This document shows, in pieces, positions 34,201-41,964 of a stretch of 44,768 nt of DNA. The position numbers and the translations under genes are program-made. A model generated the notes under the pieces. That model did no database searches, was not told where the DNA came from, and was given only the letters and a program-made list of their open reading frames with translations. The stretch comes from an uncultured Prevotella sp. (GTDB lineage: Bacteria > Bacteroidota > Bacteroidia > Bacteroidales > Bacteroidaceae). Each line of letters starts with the position of its first letter. Positions within the stretch are counted from its first letter, which is position 1. The DNA is taken from positions 1-44,768 of the forward strand of contig CAMYVQ010000020.1 of the NCBI GenBank assembly GCA_947302435.1, given 5' to 3'.

Positions 34201-36811
34201 AGACGAAGTGACTTATCAGCCTGTGATATTTGTTGCTACTGTGAATGTGGATTACAAGTATGATGCCCCTGCTATTGAGAACGCAGAATTCTCGAACAGC
34301 ACCAGTGTTACGATTCCCGCTATTGAAGGTGCAGATGTCTATTATACACTGGATGGTACTACGCCTACGGCTTCTTCCACTAAATACACTGCTGCTATTG
34401 AGTTAGATGTAACGACCACCATCAAGGCGATTGCTATTGACAATGAGGGTTGCGTAAGTCCCGTGGCTACTGCAACCTACACGAAGGTGGCAGCCAAGAA
34501 GGATGCTATTGATTTGACTGATGGTAAGACTCTGATATTTGATGATTTCAGCACATTAGGTGGCTATGAAAATAATCGTACTGACTACATTATTGCTGAT
34601 GATGGTGATACGTATCAATGGACAGGTAGCCAATATTGTAGGAACAATAATGAATTGCAGATGCGTGCAAAGGGTAATAGCAATGGCACTGGAACCATTA
34701 CCTCAAGCACAATAAGTTCTGTTCGTGGATTTGTTCTGACTATTGTCAGAGCTGGTGGTTCTGGCATCCCAGTTGTCTATGTCGGAGATGTTGAACAGAC
34801 AAACACCTCGGCAACAAGTGGCATCTACGTTTATAACATTGAGAACACTTCTACTGCTATTAATATTCAGTCGGGTAATAGTTATGCTCTTTACATTAAG
34901 TCAATCACTATTGCTCCCATTCGTGAGGCAACTACATTGGCCTTTGACGAACCCGTTACAGAAGTGATGGTGGGTGCAAATATTACCAATGCAGCAACCG
35001 CCTCACGTGAGGGTACTATCACTTATCGTTCAAGCGACGAGACCGTTGCCACGGTTGATTCAGAGTCGGGTGAAGTGACAGGTGTGAAGATTGGTACAGC
35101 TACGATTACTGCTTTTATTGCTGCTAATACCGACTACAACGAGGCATCTGCTTCATACGAAATTACTGTGAACGGTATCCCTGCTGCTACCATCACGGGC
35201 ATCAATATCTCTGAAGTTACTGTTGGAGACGTCGACGTTCTTACAGCTACATATACCAAGGCTCAGGACATGGAGAGTGACGTGACGTTGACCATGGCTT
35301 CAAGCGACGAAGGTGTGTTGTCGGTTGCTGACGTTGAAGGCGAATATATGTATGAAGCAGTAAAGGGTGGTACGGCTACAGTTACTGTGACGATTACTCC
35401 AGCTGATGTTGACCACTATACAACCGTAAGCAAAGAGTTCGAGGTGACTGTACTGAACGAACAGAAGGGTACGACCGAACTGGCTATCTGGGATGCTGAA
35501 AATGAAGTAGAAAGCGGAAGCACGGTCTATGGTGCAAACGTTACGCTGACTGCCCTGTTAGCAACGAACTATGATGGCGTTGTGACTGCTACACAGACTA
35601 ACGACAAGATTGCCGATGTGACAATTACTGGTGAGAACATCACCATCACGCCGAAGGCCGTGGGTACTACTACTATTACTTTCACTGCTCCCGAGACCGC
35701 AAACTTTGAAGGTTCAGTTGCCAAGACTTTCGCCCTCACTGTTACTGCTCCTGAGGCTAAGACCGTATGTGAAGTGGTAGATGCTGTGGTGATACTGAAC
35801 GAGACATTCAATGGATGTGATGGAACAGGTGGTAATGATGGCGTATATAGTGGAAATGTTGCTGGTAAGACGATTCAGTATGATGGAAATTCGTGGACTG
35901 TTACTAATACGTCTGGAGCTGATAAGTGTATCAAGGTGGGAACAAGTAGCGGTGGCAGTGCAACAACTCCTACTATGACTTTGGAAGCCGACAAGACCTA
36001 TACCATCTCGTTCCGAGTTGCAGGTTGGAGTGGTGACGGTACGACATTGACACTTACTGCATCAAAAGGTACACTCTCCCAGACAAGTATTACTATGAAT
36101 TCTGGCGCATGGACAGAACATTCTGTTACGCTTACTGGAGCTAATGGAGAGACAACCATCAAGTTCCAACCTACAAAGCGTTGCTTCCTCGATGAAGTGA
36201 AGGTTGAAATTCCTGCGATTGCCCCCGTTATTCCTGATGTTACTATTGCTGAGAGTGGTTATGGCTCGTTCTGCTGTGAGTATCCTCTCGACTTCTCGGA
36301 AAGCAACGAGGACTACAAGGCTTGGTATGTAAGCAAGGTTGAGGGTGCAACTGTGACCTTCACTCAGATTACAGGTACTATCGCTGGTGGCGTTCCTTTC
36401 TTCCTCTATGGTACTCCAGGAACTTACAGCCTGAAAGTGGTTGCTGAGAGCACAGAGACTCTGACTGACAACCTGCTTCGCGGCACGCTGGCTCCCACCT
36501 ACGTAGAGACTGTGGAAGGCGACTACACCAACTTCGCACTGAGCAAGGGCGCATTTGCCAAGATGAATACGGGCACTGTGAAGGCCAACAAGGCATTCTT
36601 GCCCGTGCTGACGGAGAACCTGCCTTCTGATGGCGGCGCACGCCTGATGATTGTCTTCGCTGAGGACGGAATTGTCACCGATGTTGTGAAGAACATACGT
36701 AGAGATGGCGACAGCAATATGCATTACTACAATCTGAAGGGTCAGCGTGTGGAGAACCCGACGAAGGGCGGACTCTACATCGTGAACGGACAGAAAGTTG
36801 TTGTGAAGTAA
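31262..36811 (+). CDS. Very large secreted multi-domain Ig-like protein (module 2)
   Basis: This 1849-residue protein has a signal peptide (LLLLCLIVGASSAWA). Approximate domain order: N-terminal beta domain (25-160); two BIG_3-type Ig domains (163-242, 243-320, each with a TKDVT/S...DMST motif); an InlB-like repeat (322-395); a beta-sandwich (400-530); a chitobiase-C-like domain (542-617); BIG_2 (618-712); a DUF6359-like OB fold (713-825, GKPYTVAEAIAAIDA...VYVSGIV); two BIG_2 (826-998); a second chitobiase-C-like domain (1000-1078); a sandwich (1079-1220); three BIG_2-like (1222-1490); a sandwich (1499-1655); and a C-terminal region ending in YYNLKGQRVENPTKGGLYIV plus NGQKVVVK. The tail matches that of surface protein 1. 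The role may be adhesion or glycan binding; the ligand is unknown. A peptide gene follows 28 nt later. Confidence 0.88.
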   Translation: MFKKLYFKSWLLLLCLIVGASSAWADKITDYNNIVSGKKYYIGATTSSTDYYLYVLGTYASTNIAGTAKENKEDASIFTFEGSGTQWTIKFESGKYLSLPSTKQNGKVNVVTDPSTFTVSNQNGKIRLTIGSFSIQKNNSGTQFGSYGNTQTDVWLEEVNASPLASIALSGEYPTSFYQGDAFSHEGMTVTATYEDESTKDVTAAATFSGYDMSTTGEQEVTVSYTEGEVTKTATYGITVNAPATLESISLSGTYQIVFTEGDEFNHDGVVVTANYDDETTKDVSADAEFSTPDMSTPGVKTVTVTYNEKTATYDITVNELPKYTVTFSDGGAVTQASYGAEVTLPSRSDISEYAFAGWSETNVEIETTTAPIIIPAGSYTPTANITLYPVYTKTEGGGGTTNKTASVTISDYASTNNWSSGSQYSSISLDDNIKVQAVGSSNTGKYYTTGNGSWRIYKSENGYMKISASNGELTSATITFSNSTLLFNSKNMTSGTAVSLSGSSASFYAGGTTYITAISVDYTISGGGTTYYWSAPVAAAVERPEITVAENPFLFSTTATITCDTEDAVIKYSFDGENWNDYSEALTITATTTIYAKATKGDDESTVASVTVTKNLAEPNVTVSGDLTVDLNGETNIEAGTLTASVTYEEEAVEGATVTWSTSNPDIAEINETTGAVTIKARGSVTFTATYAGNSDYSEAIGTKTIVVTDSKAPGTEGKPYTVAEAIAAIDADEGVTDVYVSGIVCTGGSNLSSGALTYWISDDGTETNKFQVYKGKGIDGASFTSTSDVQVGDVVVVKGNITLYGSSTYEFDAGSQLVSLTRKEVPTLAFGQTSYTVRMGQELTITATSTESDGAITYESSDTEVAEIDAETGVVTTKAIGTTTITATIAETATYKSTTAQVTLTVVDARDFVTEITAISPTTVFVGQTGTFTLTETQAGEATYSYSSSDASVLEISENMFVGKKNGEVEVTVTATPTDEVTYQPVIFVATVNVDYKYDAPAIENAEFSNSTSVTIPAIEGADVYYTLDGTTPTASSTKYTAAIELDVTTTIKAIAIDNEGCVSPVATATYTKVAAKKDAIDLTDGKTLIFDDFSTLGGYENNRTDYIIADDGDTYQWTGSQYCRNNNELQMRAKGNSNGTGTITSSTISSVRGFVLTIVRAGGSGIPVVYVGDVEQTNTSATSGIYVYNIENTSTAINIQSGNSYALYIKSITIAPIREATTLAFDEPVTEVMVGANITNAATASREGTITYRSSDETVATVDSESGEVTGVKIGTATITAFIAANTDYNEASASYEITVNGIPAATITGINISEVTVGDVDVLTATYTKAQDMESDVTLTMASSDEGVLSVADVEGEYMYEAVKGGTATVTVTITPADVDHYTTVSKEFEVTVLNEQKGTTELAIWDAENEVESGSTVYGANVTLTALLATNYDGVVTATQTNDKIADVTITGENITITPKAVGTTTITFTAPETANFEGSVAKTFALTVTAPEAKTVCEVVDAVVILNETFNGCDGTGGNDGVYSGNVAGKTIQYDGNSWTVTNTSGADKCIKVGTSSGGSATTPTMTLEADKTYTISFRVAGWSGDGTTLTLTASKGTLSQTSITMNSGAWTEHSVTLTGANGETTIKFQPTKRCFLDEVKVEIPAIAPVIPDVTIAESGYGSFCCEYPLDFSESNEDYKAWYVSKVEGATVTFTQITGTIAGGVPFFLYGTPGTYSLKVVAESTETLTDNLLRGTLAPTYVETVEGDYTNFALSKGAFAKMNTGTVKANKAFLPVLTENLPSDGGARLMIVFAEDGIVTDVVKNIRRDGDSNMHYYNLKGQRVENPTKGGLYIVNGQKVVVK

Positions 36812-36839
36812 TAACCTCTTAAATGTAAATAGTATAATT

Positions 36840-37028
36840 ATGAAAAAGATATATGAAATGCCCGAAATAGAGGTCGTAACGGTGACACTGCCTGTAATAA
36901 TGGCTGGTTCGCCCGGCACGCCGAATGCTGTGATCGACACCACTTCTGAGGTCAATGCGGAAGAAATAGAGTCACGTCGTCATTACAATGTCTGGGATGA
37001 AGATGATGAGATGGATGACCTCCAATAA
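36840..37028 (+). CDS. 62-residue peptide paired with the Ig-like protein (module 2)
   Basis: The peptide begins MKKIYEMPEIEVVTVTLPVI, continues MAGSPG and ends in YNVWDEDDEMDDLQ. It shares with the 28210-28380 peptide the MKK start, the P-E-aliphatic step, VV-V, the I(L/M)AGS motif and a Trp in an acidic C-terminus, while the middle is unrelated in sequence. The AGS could mark a processing site, with the first 20 or so residues as leader, but this is inference. It starts 28 nt after the stop of the large protein and is followed 30 nt later by a terminator hairpin, so the two genes form a closed unit. Confidence 0.75.
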   Translation: MKKIYEMPEIEVVTVTLPVIMAGSPGTPNAVIDTTSEVNAEEIESRRHYNVWDEDDEMDDLQ

Positions 37029-37057
37029 CAGTCTTTCAATCCAATCATAAAAAGAAG

Positions 37058-37093
37058 AAAGGTTGCCGCTCCATAAGGGTGGCAACCTTTTTT
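37058..37093 (+). terminator. Terminator closing module 2
   Basis: AAAGGTTGCC (37058-37067) pairs with GGCAACCTTT (37081-37090), followed by a T-run to 37093. Confidence 0.85.
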
Positions 37094-37108
37094 AATTTCA
37101 ATGGTTTT

Positions 37109-37171
37109 ACAAAGTCGTCGACTTTGTGTTACAAACTCGTCGACTTTGTCGCACAAACTCGACGACTTTGT
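37109..37171. repeat. Right three-unit palindrome array (19-nt units, 22-nt period)
   Basis: Units start at 37109, 37131 and 37153 with 3-nt spacers GTT and CGC. Unit 1 is the perfect form ACAAAGTCGTCGACTTTGT; the others differ by one to two bases. It is preceded by CAATGGTTTT and followed by AAAC, as at the left array (GAATGGTTTC and AAAAC). Orientation, unit number and period are the same as at 23351-23413. Confidence 0.85.
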
Positions 37172-37211
37172 AAACTCATTTGATATGACTGCCAAAATGA
37201 ACTAAAATAAT

Positions 37212-37243
37212 TTTGGCTTTTTGCCTGCTTATTCGTACCTTTG
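37212..37243 (+). promoter_or_regulatory. Promoter of the LysM-PorT-POT-EEP operon
   Basis: TTTG (37212-37215) and TACCTTTG (37236-37243) form a good -33/-7 pair with a 20-nt spacer, 37 nt before the ATG at 37281. Confidence 0.75.
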
Positions 37244-37280
37244 CACCATATTTGCACCGCAAACGAACGAATAAATCAAT

Positions 37281-38672
37281 ATGGAACGACTTATAAAATA
37301 TGCCTTGTGCATGATCCTGATGCTTGCTTCGGCCCAATGGAGCGAGGCACAAATCCAAAAATGGAGAGACTTTCACAAGGTGAAGAAAAAGGAGACCCTC
37401 TTTAGTATTTGTCACCAATACGGAATCACGGTTGCCGAGCTGAAGACCGCCAATCCGGAAATGAACAGTCCTGAATTTGTGCTGAAGAAAGGCGTGATTC
37501 TGGCGATTCCCTACCCGCAACAGTCCACAGCTTCGCAAGCTTCCACTGCCGTTGAGGCATCGGTATCCGAGAAACCGGCACCCAAGAAATCGTCGGCCAA
37601 CGACGATGTGCGAAAGCGGTCTATCCGCCTGGGCGTGATGCTTCCGCTCCACGACGACAGTGCCGACGGCAAGCACATGGTGGAATACTACCGTGGCGTG
37701 CTCATGGCCTGCGACAGTCTGAAGAAGCTGGGCATCAGCACCGACGTGTATGCATGGAACCTGGCCGAGAACGACGACGTGAGGCCGCTGCTGGTCGATC
37801 CCGACATGGAACGGCTCGACATCATCATCGGTCCGCTCTATGAAAAACAGGTGGGCTATCTGTCGAACTTCGCAGAGAAACTCGACATCAAGCTGGTGAT
37901 TCCTTTCTCGATTGATGCCCCCGAAGTGTACACCAATCGCAACATCTTCCAGGTCTACCAGAACCCTAACGACCAGATTGAGTCGACGGTGCGCCGTTTC
38001 TGCGAGTGGTTCAAGGACTATCATCCTGTGATTATCGACTGTGGTGACAAGACATCGACGAAAGGGCCGTTCACCTCGGCACTGCGCCGCTCGCTCGAAC
38101 AGTGGGGCATCAAATACAGCATCACGAATCTGGTTGAGTCGTCTGCCGAGGCTTTTGCCAGGTCGTTCGATGACGAGAAACCCAATGTCGTGGTGTTGAA
38201 CACGGGCCGTTCGACGGAGCTGAACGCCACGTTCGGTCGTTTGAGTGCTGTTTCGTCGGTGAAGCCCGACGTCAAGATCTCGATGTTCGGCTACACGGAG
38301 TGGATGATGTCTGCCAGCGTGCAGTTGGAGAATTTCTATCGCTACAATGTCTATGTCCCCTCACCGTTCTATACCAATCTGCTCAGTCCGGCCACGGAGC
38401 GGCTGCAGCAGAAGTATCGCTGGAACTTTCACCAGAGCATGATGCAGGCATTGCCCCGGTTTGCACTGACGGGCTTCGACCATGCCTATTATTTCCTGCA
38501 AGGACTGCATCAGTACGGCAAGGCGTTCGACGGTGCTGAGGGTCGTCTGGAGCATAAGCCCGTTCAGACTCCGCTGAAGTTCGAGCGCATCGGCAACGGC
38601 GGTCTTCAGAACAAGGCATACATGTTCGTGCGCTATCTGCCGGAACACAGGATTGAGACATTGAACTACTAA
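37281..38672 (+). CDS. LysM domain plus periplasmic-binding-protein-like lytic/cell-wall protein
   Basis: This 463-residue secreted protein has a signal peptide (cut near SEAQ), one LysM domain (about 31-75: FHKVKKKETLFSICHQYGITVAELKTANP...), a Ser/Pro/Ala linker, and a type-1 periplasmic-binding fold (about 112-440: IRLGVMLPLHDDSADGK, LDIIIGPLYEKQVGYLSNFAEK, LVIPFSIDAP). The layout recalls proteins that bind peptidoglycan and regulate wall enzymes in the manner of LpoA, or Bacteroidetes branched-chain-type binding proteins. Neither the ligand nor a partner can be read. It is the first gene of a tight four-gene operon, and the PorT-like barrel follows 18 nt later, which suggests an envelope task shared by these two. 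Confidence 0.85.
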   Translation: MERLIKYALCMILMLASAQWSEAQIQKWRDFHKVKKKETLFSICHQYGITVAELKTANPEMNSPEFVLKKGVILAIPYPQQSTASQASTAVEASVSEKPAPKKSSANDDVRKRSIRLGVMLPLHDDSADGKHMVEYYRGVLMACDSLKKLGISTDVYAWNLAENDDVRPLLVDPDMERLDIIIGPLYEKQVGYLSNFAEKLDIKLVIPFSIDAPEVYTNRNIFQVYQNPNDQIESTVRRFCEWFKDYHPVIIDCGDKTSTKGPFTSALRRSLEQWGIKYSITNLVESSAEAFARSFDDEKPNVVVLNTGRSTELNATFGRLSAVSSVKPDVKISMFGYTEWMMSASVQLENFYRYNVYVPSPFYTNLLSPATERLQQKYRWNFHQSMMQALPRFALTGFDHAYYFLQGLHQYGKAFDGAEGRLEHKPVQTPLKFERIGNGGLQNKAYMFVRYLPEHRIETLNY

Positions 38673-38690
38673 AACGCGAATGCTGGCGAA

Positions 38691-39455
38691 ATGTCTATGA
38701 TGAAACGATTCGGTCTTGTCCTTTCTTGCCTCTGCTTCCTCGTCATGGGTCTCAAGGCCCAGGTGGGCGAGTATCGCAGCGACTTTGCCATCGGAGGAAC
38801 GGCAGGCTACGTGATGAGTCAGGTGGGCTTCATGCCCGAGGTGCCTCAGAAGTGGCATGGCGGACTGATCGGCGGTCTGTCGCTTCGCTACACCTGTGAG
38901 AAATATTTCAATAGCATCTGTGCGGTGACGGCAGAGGTCAACTACGCGCAGTTAGGCTGGAAGGAGGAACTGCTGACACCCGAGGACCAGCCTGTCATCA
39001 ACAGCGTTACGGGGGTGGCTGAAGAGTATGAGCGTACCATCAACTATATTCAGGTGCCCGTGTTTGCCCGTTTGGGCTGGGGGCGTGAGCGCAAGGGCGT
39101 GCAGGCCTTCTTTCAGGTAGGCCCACAGGTAGGCTTCTATCTCAATGAGCAGACCAAGATGAATTTCAATTTCAATGAGCGCAACGCGGCGCAGCGCACC
39201 TCAAAGATTGTGGCACAGGACACCATGTCTGTGCAGCGCACCATGGACTACGGCATTGCCGGCGGCGCGGGTGTCGAGTTCTCGCATCCCAAGCTGGGGC
39301 ATTTCATCTTGGAAGGCCGCTATTACTACGGACTCGGCGACATCTACAAAAACTCGAAGCGCGACTACTTTGGGCGTTCCAATCTGTCGAACATCGTCGT
39401 CAAGCTGACTTACCTCTTTGATATCAAGAAAACGAATAACCCTAAAATTAAATAA
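38691..39455 (+). CDS. PorT-family outer-membrane beta-barrel protein
   Basis: This 254-residue protein has a signal peptide (LVLSCLCFLVMGLKAQ) and an eight-strand-like barrel. The pattern DFAIGGTAGYVMSQVGF, INYIQVPVFARLGWG, FFQVGPQVGFYLNEQ and the aromatic C-terminal strand fit the PorT/outer-membrane beta-barrel family. The founding PorT of Porphyromonas acts in gingipain secretion by the type IX system, but many paralogues have no such role, so I leave function open. In-frame ATGs at 38697 and 38700 are possible starts. The POT gene begins 3 nt after its stop. Confidence 0.82.
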   Translation: MSMMKRFGLVLSCLCFLVMGLKAQVGEYRSDFAIGGTAGYVMSQVGFMPEVPQKWHGGLIGGLSLRYTCEKYFNSICAVTAEVNYAQLGWKEELLTPEDQPVINSVTGVAEEYERTINYIQVPVFARLGWGRERKGVQAFFQVGPQVGFYLNEQTKMNFNFNERNAAQRTSKIVAQDTMSVQRTMDYGIAGGAGVEFSHPKLGHFILEGRYYYGLGDIYKNSKRDYFGRSNLSNIVVKLTYLFDIKKTNNPKIK

Positions 39456-39458
39456 TCT

Positions 39459-40970
39459 ATGTTTGAAGGACAACCGAAAGGTCTTTATGCGTTGGCACTG
39501 GCCAACACCGGCGAGCGATTCGGCTACTACACGATGCTGGCCGTCTTCGCCCTGTTTTTGAGAGCTAACTACGGACTCGATCCCGGAACGGCTGGCATCA
39601 TCTACAGCTCGTTCCTGATGTTCGTCTATTTCTTCCCACTCATTGGTGGCTTTATGGCCGATAAGTTCGGGTTCGGCAAGATGGTTACTACGGGCATACT
39701 GGTGATGTTTGCCGGCTATCTGCTGCTTTCCGTACCTCTTGGCGGTGATAGCGTGGCTCTTGTTGTCATGCTGATAGCCCTGATTTCCATTGGTTTCGGA
39801 ACTGGCTTGTTCAAAGGTAATCTGCAGGTGATGGTGGGGGATTTGTATAACGATGCGAAGTATGCCGACAAGCGCGACTCCGGTTTCTCCATTTTCTATA
39901 TGGCCATCAACATTGGTGCTTTGTTTGCGCCTACTGCTGCCATCCGTATCATGGAATGGGGACAGCAGACGTTGGGTGTCAGCGAGAACGATTCCTATCA
40001 CTTTGCCTTTGCTGTGGCTTGCGCCTCGCTGATTCTTTCCATTGCCATATATTATGCGTTCCGTAGCACATTCCGCCATGTGGAAGGTGGAAAGAAGAAA
40101 GCTGGTGATACGACTGTGGTCGATGATCTGACACCCGAACAGACTAAAGAGCGTCTCATCGCCCTTGGACTGGTGTTTGCTGTGGTGGCCTTCTTCTGGA
40201 TGTCGTTCCATCAGAACGGCCTGTCACTTACCTATTTTGCCAACGAGTTCACAGAGACAAGTGCCGTGGGCATAAAGGCTATGGCCTTCAATGTATGGAA
40301 CCTTGTGGCCATCATCTTCATGGTCTATGCTTCCTTCTCCCTGTTTCAGGGTAAGACGGCTAAGAGCCGCGGTATTGCTGCCGTGGTCATCCTTGCCGCC
40401 CTGGCTTTCCTGGCATACAACTATGGCGCTCTCGACGGAAGCGTAGAGGTGAAAGCTCCCATCTTCCAGCAGTTCAACCCGTTCTATGTGGTGGCGCTGA
40501 CCCCTGTCTCGCTGGCTATCTTCGGCTGGCTGGCAGCCCGTAACAAGGAACCGAAGGCTCCCCGTAAGATTGCCTACGGTATGATTGTGGCCGCTGTGGC
40601 TTTCTGCCTCATGCTTTACGCCTCGCTCACTTTGCCTTCACCCAACGAGCAGGCGGTGCTTGGAGAGGCTGCTCCCAGAGTGTCGAGCTATTGGCTCATT
40701 TCCACTTATCTCATTCTGACCTTTGGTGAGCTGTTGCTTTCGCCTATGGGTATCTCCTTCGTGTCGAAGGTGGCCCCTCCCAAGTATAAGGGAGCCTGCA
40801 TGGGTGGCTGGTTTGTCTCAACGGCTATTGGCAACCAGTTGGTCATGGTGGGTGGCATCCTGTGGGGCGATCTGCCTCTGTGGTCGGTATGGGCAGTCTT
40901 CGCATGTCTCTGCGTTCTTGCAGCCCTGTTCATGTTCTCTATCATGAAGCGACTGGAGAAGGTCTGCTGA
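39459..40970 (+). CDS. POT/PTR-family proton-coupled oligopeptide transporter
   Basis: This 503-residue inner-membrane protein has 12-14 helices. The POT signature region reads ANTGERFGYYTMLAVF near residue 17 and a second motif lies in DKRDSGFSIFYMAINIGALFAP (about 136-158), as in di/tripeptide-H+ symporters. In the canonical ExxERFxYY motif the first glutamate is replaced by Asn (NTGERFGYY). That glutamate takes part in proton coupling in studied members, so coupling may differ in this clade. The length is typical. It is translationally packed between the PorT-like gene (3 nt before) and the EEP gene (3 nt after). Confidence 0.92.
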   Translation: MFEGQPKGLYALALANTGERFGYYTMLAVFALFLRANYGLDPGTAGIIYSSFLMFVYFFPLIGGFMADKFGFGKMVTTGILVMFAGYLLLSVPLGGDSVALVVMLIALISIGFGTGLFKGNLQVMVGDLYNDAKYADKRDSGFSIFYMAINIGALFAPTAAIRIMEWGQQTLGVSENDSYHFAFAVACASLILSIAIYYAFRSTFRHVEGGKKKAGDTTVVDDLTPEQTKERLIALGLVFAVVAFFWMSFHQNGLSLTYFANEFTETSAVGIKAMAFNVWNLVAIIFMVYASFSLFQGKTAKSRGIAAVVILAALAFLAYNYGALDGSVEVKAPIFQQFNPFYVVALTPVSLAIFGWLAARNKEPKAPRKIAYGMIVAAVAFCLMLYASLTLPSPNEQAVLGEAAPRVSSYWLISTYLILTFGELLLSPMGISFVSKVAPPKYKGACMGGWFVSTAIGNQLVMVGGILWGDLPLWSVWAVFACLCVLAALFMFSIMKRLEKVC

Positions 40971-40973
40971 TTT

Positions 40974-41897
40974 ATGCTGCTTTCGCTACTGTTGTCAGGA
41001 TTTCTCACATTCGTCGAGCTGAACTGTGAGAATCTTTTCGATACACGTCACGACTCCCTCCGGCAGGACACCGAGTTTCTGCCAGAGGGAGTCCGTCATT
41101 GGTCGAGGACAAAATATTGGCGGAAGCTGAACCATATAGGGCAGGAGATTCTTTCCTGTTGTGACGAACTGCCCGACCTTGTGGCACTCTGCGAGGTGGA
41201 GAACGACACTGTGCTTCACGACCTGACGCGCCGCTCCTTGTTGCGCACCTTAGGCTACGAGTATCTGATGACCGAGTCGAATGATCCGCGCGGCATCGAC
41301 GTGGCACTGCTCTATCAGCCGGCTTCGTTCCGCCCGTTGTGCTATGAGTATATGGAAGTGCCGTTGGTGAAAGACATGCGTCCCACGCGCGATATATTAT
41401 ATGTACGCGGGCTGACACTCCGTTTCGACACACTCCATGTCTTCATTGTCCATTCTCCGAGCCGAAAGGACGGTGAGGAAATCACACGGCCTTATCGTAT
41501 GCAGGTTTCCCGTGTACTCGGTGAAGCCATTGCTGGAATTGGTCCGGGCAATGTCATTGTGGCAGGCGACTTCAACGACTATGTTGACAGCCCGGCATTA
41601 CAGTTGTTGGAGCATCATGGCCTCACAAATGTCAACAGGTGTCTGAAAGAAAGCAAGAGGGTAGGGGGCACCTATCGCTACCGGGGCGAGTGGCGTTCGC
41701 TCGACCATGTGCTGCTCTCGCCCCCACTGATCCAGCGTGTCGATACGGCCTACATCAACGATGCTCCCTTTCTGCTTGAGGAAGAGCCGCGCTATGGGGG
41801 CTACCGTCCGCGCCGCACCTTCAATGGCTACCGCTATCAGCGTGGCGGCTTCAGCGACCATCTGCCGTTGGTGGTCAGATTTCATACTGAAAAGTAG
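40974..41897 (+). CDS. Endonuclease/exonuclease/phosphatase (EEP) family protein
   Basis: This 307-residue protein has the EEP (DNase I-like) motifs in order: ELNCENLFD (15-23), LVALCEVEND (about 69-78) with the Mg2+-binding Glu, FIVHSPSRKDG, GDFNDYVDSPA (about 194-204) and the C-terminal SDHLPLVV. It hydrolyses a phosphodiester or phosphate ester; DNA, RNA and lipid substrates all occur in the family. The first residues (MLLSLLLSGFLTFVELN) are hydrophobic and may be a signal peptide, though the first motif begins right after it. It is the last gene of the operon starting at 37281. Confidence 0.88.
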   Translation: MLLSLLLSGFLTFVELNCENLFDTRHDSLRQDTEFLPEGVRHWSRTKYWRKLNHIGQEILSCCDELPDLVALCEVENDTVLHDLTRRSLLRTLGYEYLMTESNDPRGIDVALLYQPASFRPLCYEYMEVPLVKDMRPTRDILYVRGLTLRFDTLHVFIVHSPSRKDGEEITRPYRMQVSRVLGEAIAGIGPGNVIVAGDFNDYVDSPALQLLEHHGLTNVNRCLKESKRVGGTYRYRGEWRSLDHVLLSPPLIQRVDTAYINDAPFLLEEEPRYGGYRPRRTFNGYRYQRGGFSDHLPLVVRFHTEK

Positions 41898-41937
41898 AAA
41901 TCGGAGTCGTTTGGCTTATAATATCGAAAATTTTATC

Positions 41938-41945
41938 TAAATTTG
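41938..41945 (+). promoter_or_regulatory. -7 box (TAAATTTG) for map
   Basis: TAAATTTG lies 19 nt before the ATG at 41965; TTTG at 41910-41913 may be the -33 element. map thus has its own promoter separate from the upstream operon. Confidence 0.6.
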
Positions 41946-41964
41946 CACCCAATTTCAAATTATT

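Noticed and set aside
36062..36955. 297-codon minus-strand open frame
   Set aside because: It lies entirely antisense to the coding DNA of the second Ig-like protein and its peptide; the translation has no domain features and is a shadow of repetitive Thr/Ser/Val codons.
37176..38024. 282-codon minus-strand open frame
   Set aside because: It is antisense to the LysM/binding-protein gene, covers its promoter, and reads as a low-meaning His/Val-rich shadow.
39201..40211. 336-codon minus-strand open frame
   Set aside because: It spans the ends of two well-supported plus-strand genes (PorT-like and POT) and is rich in His/Gln as expected of an antisense shadow.
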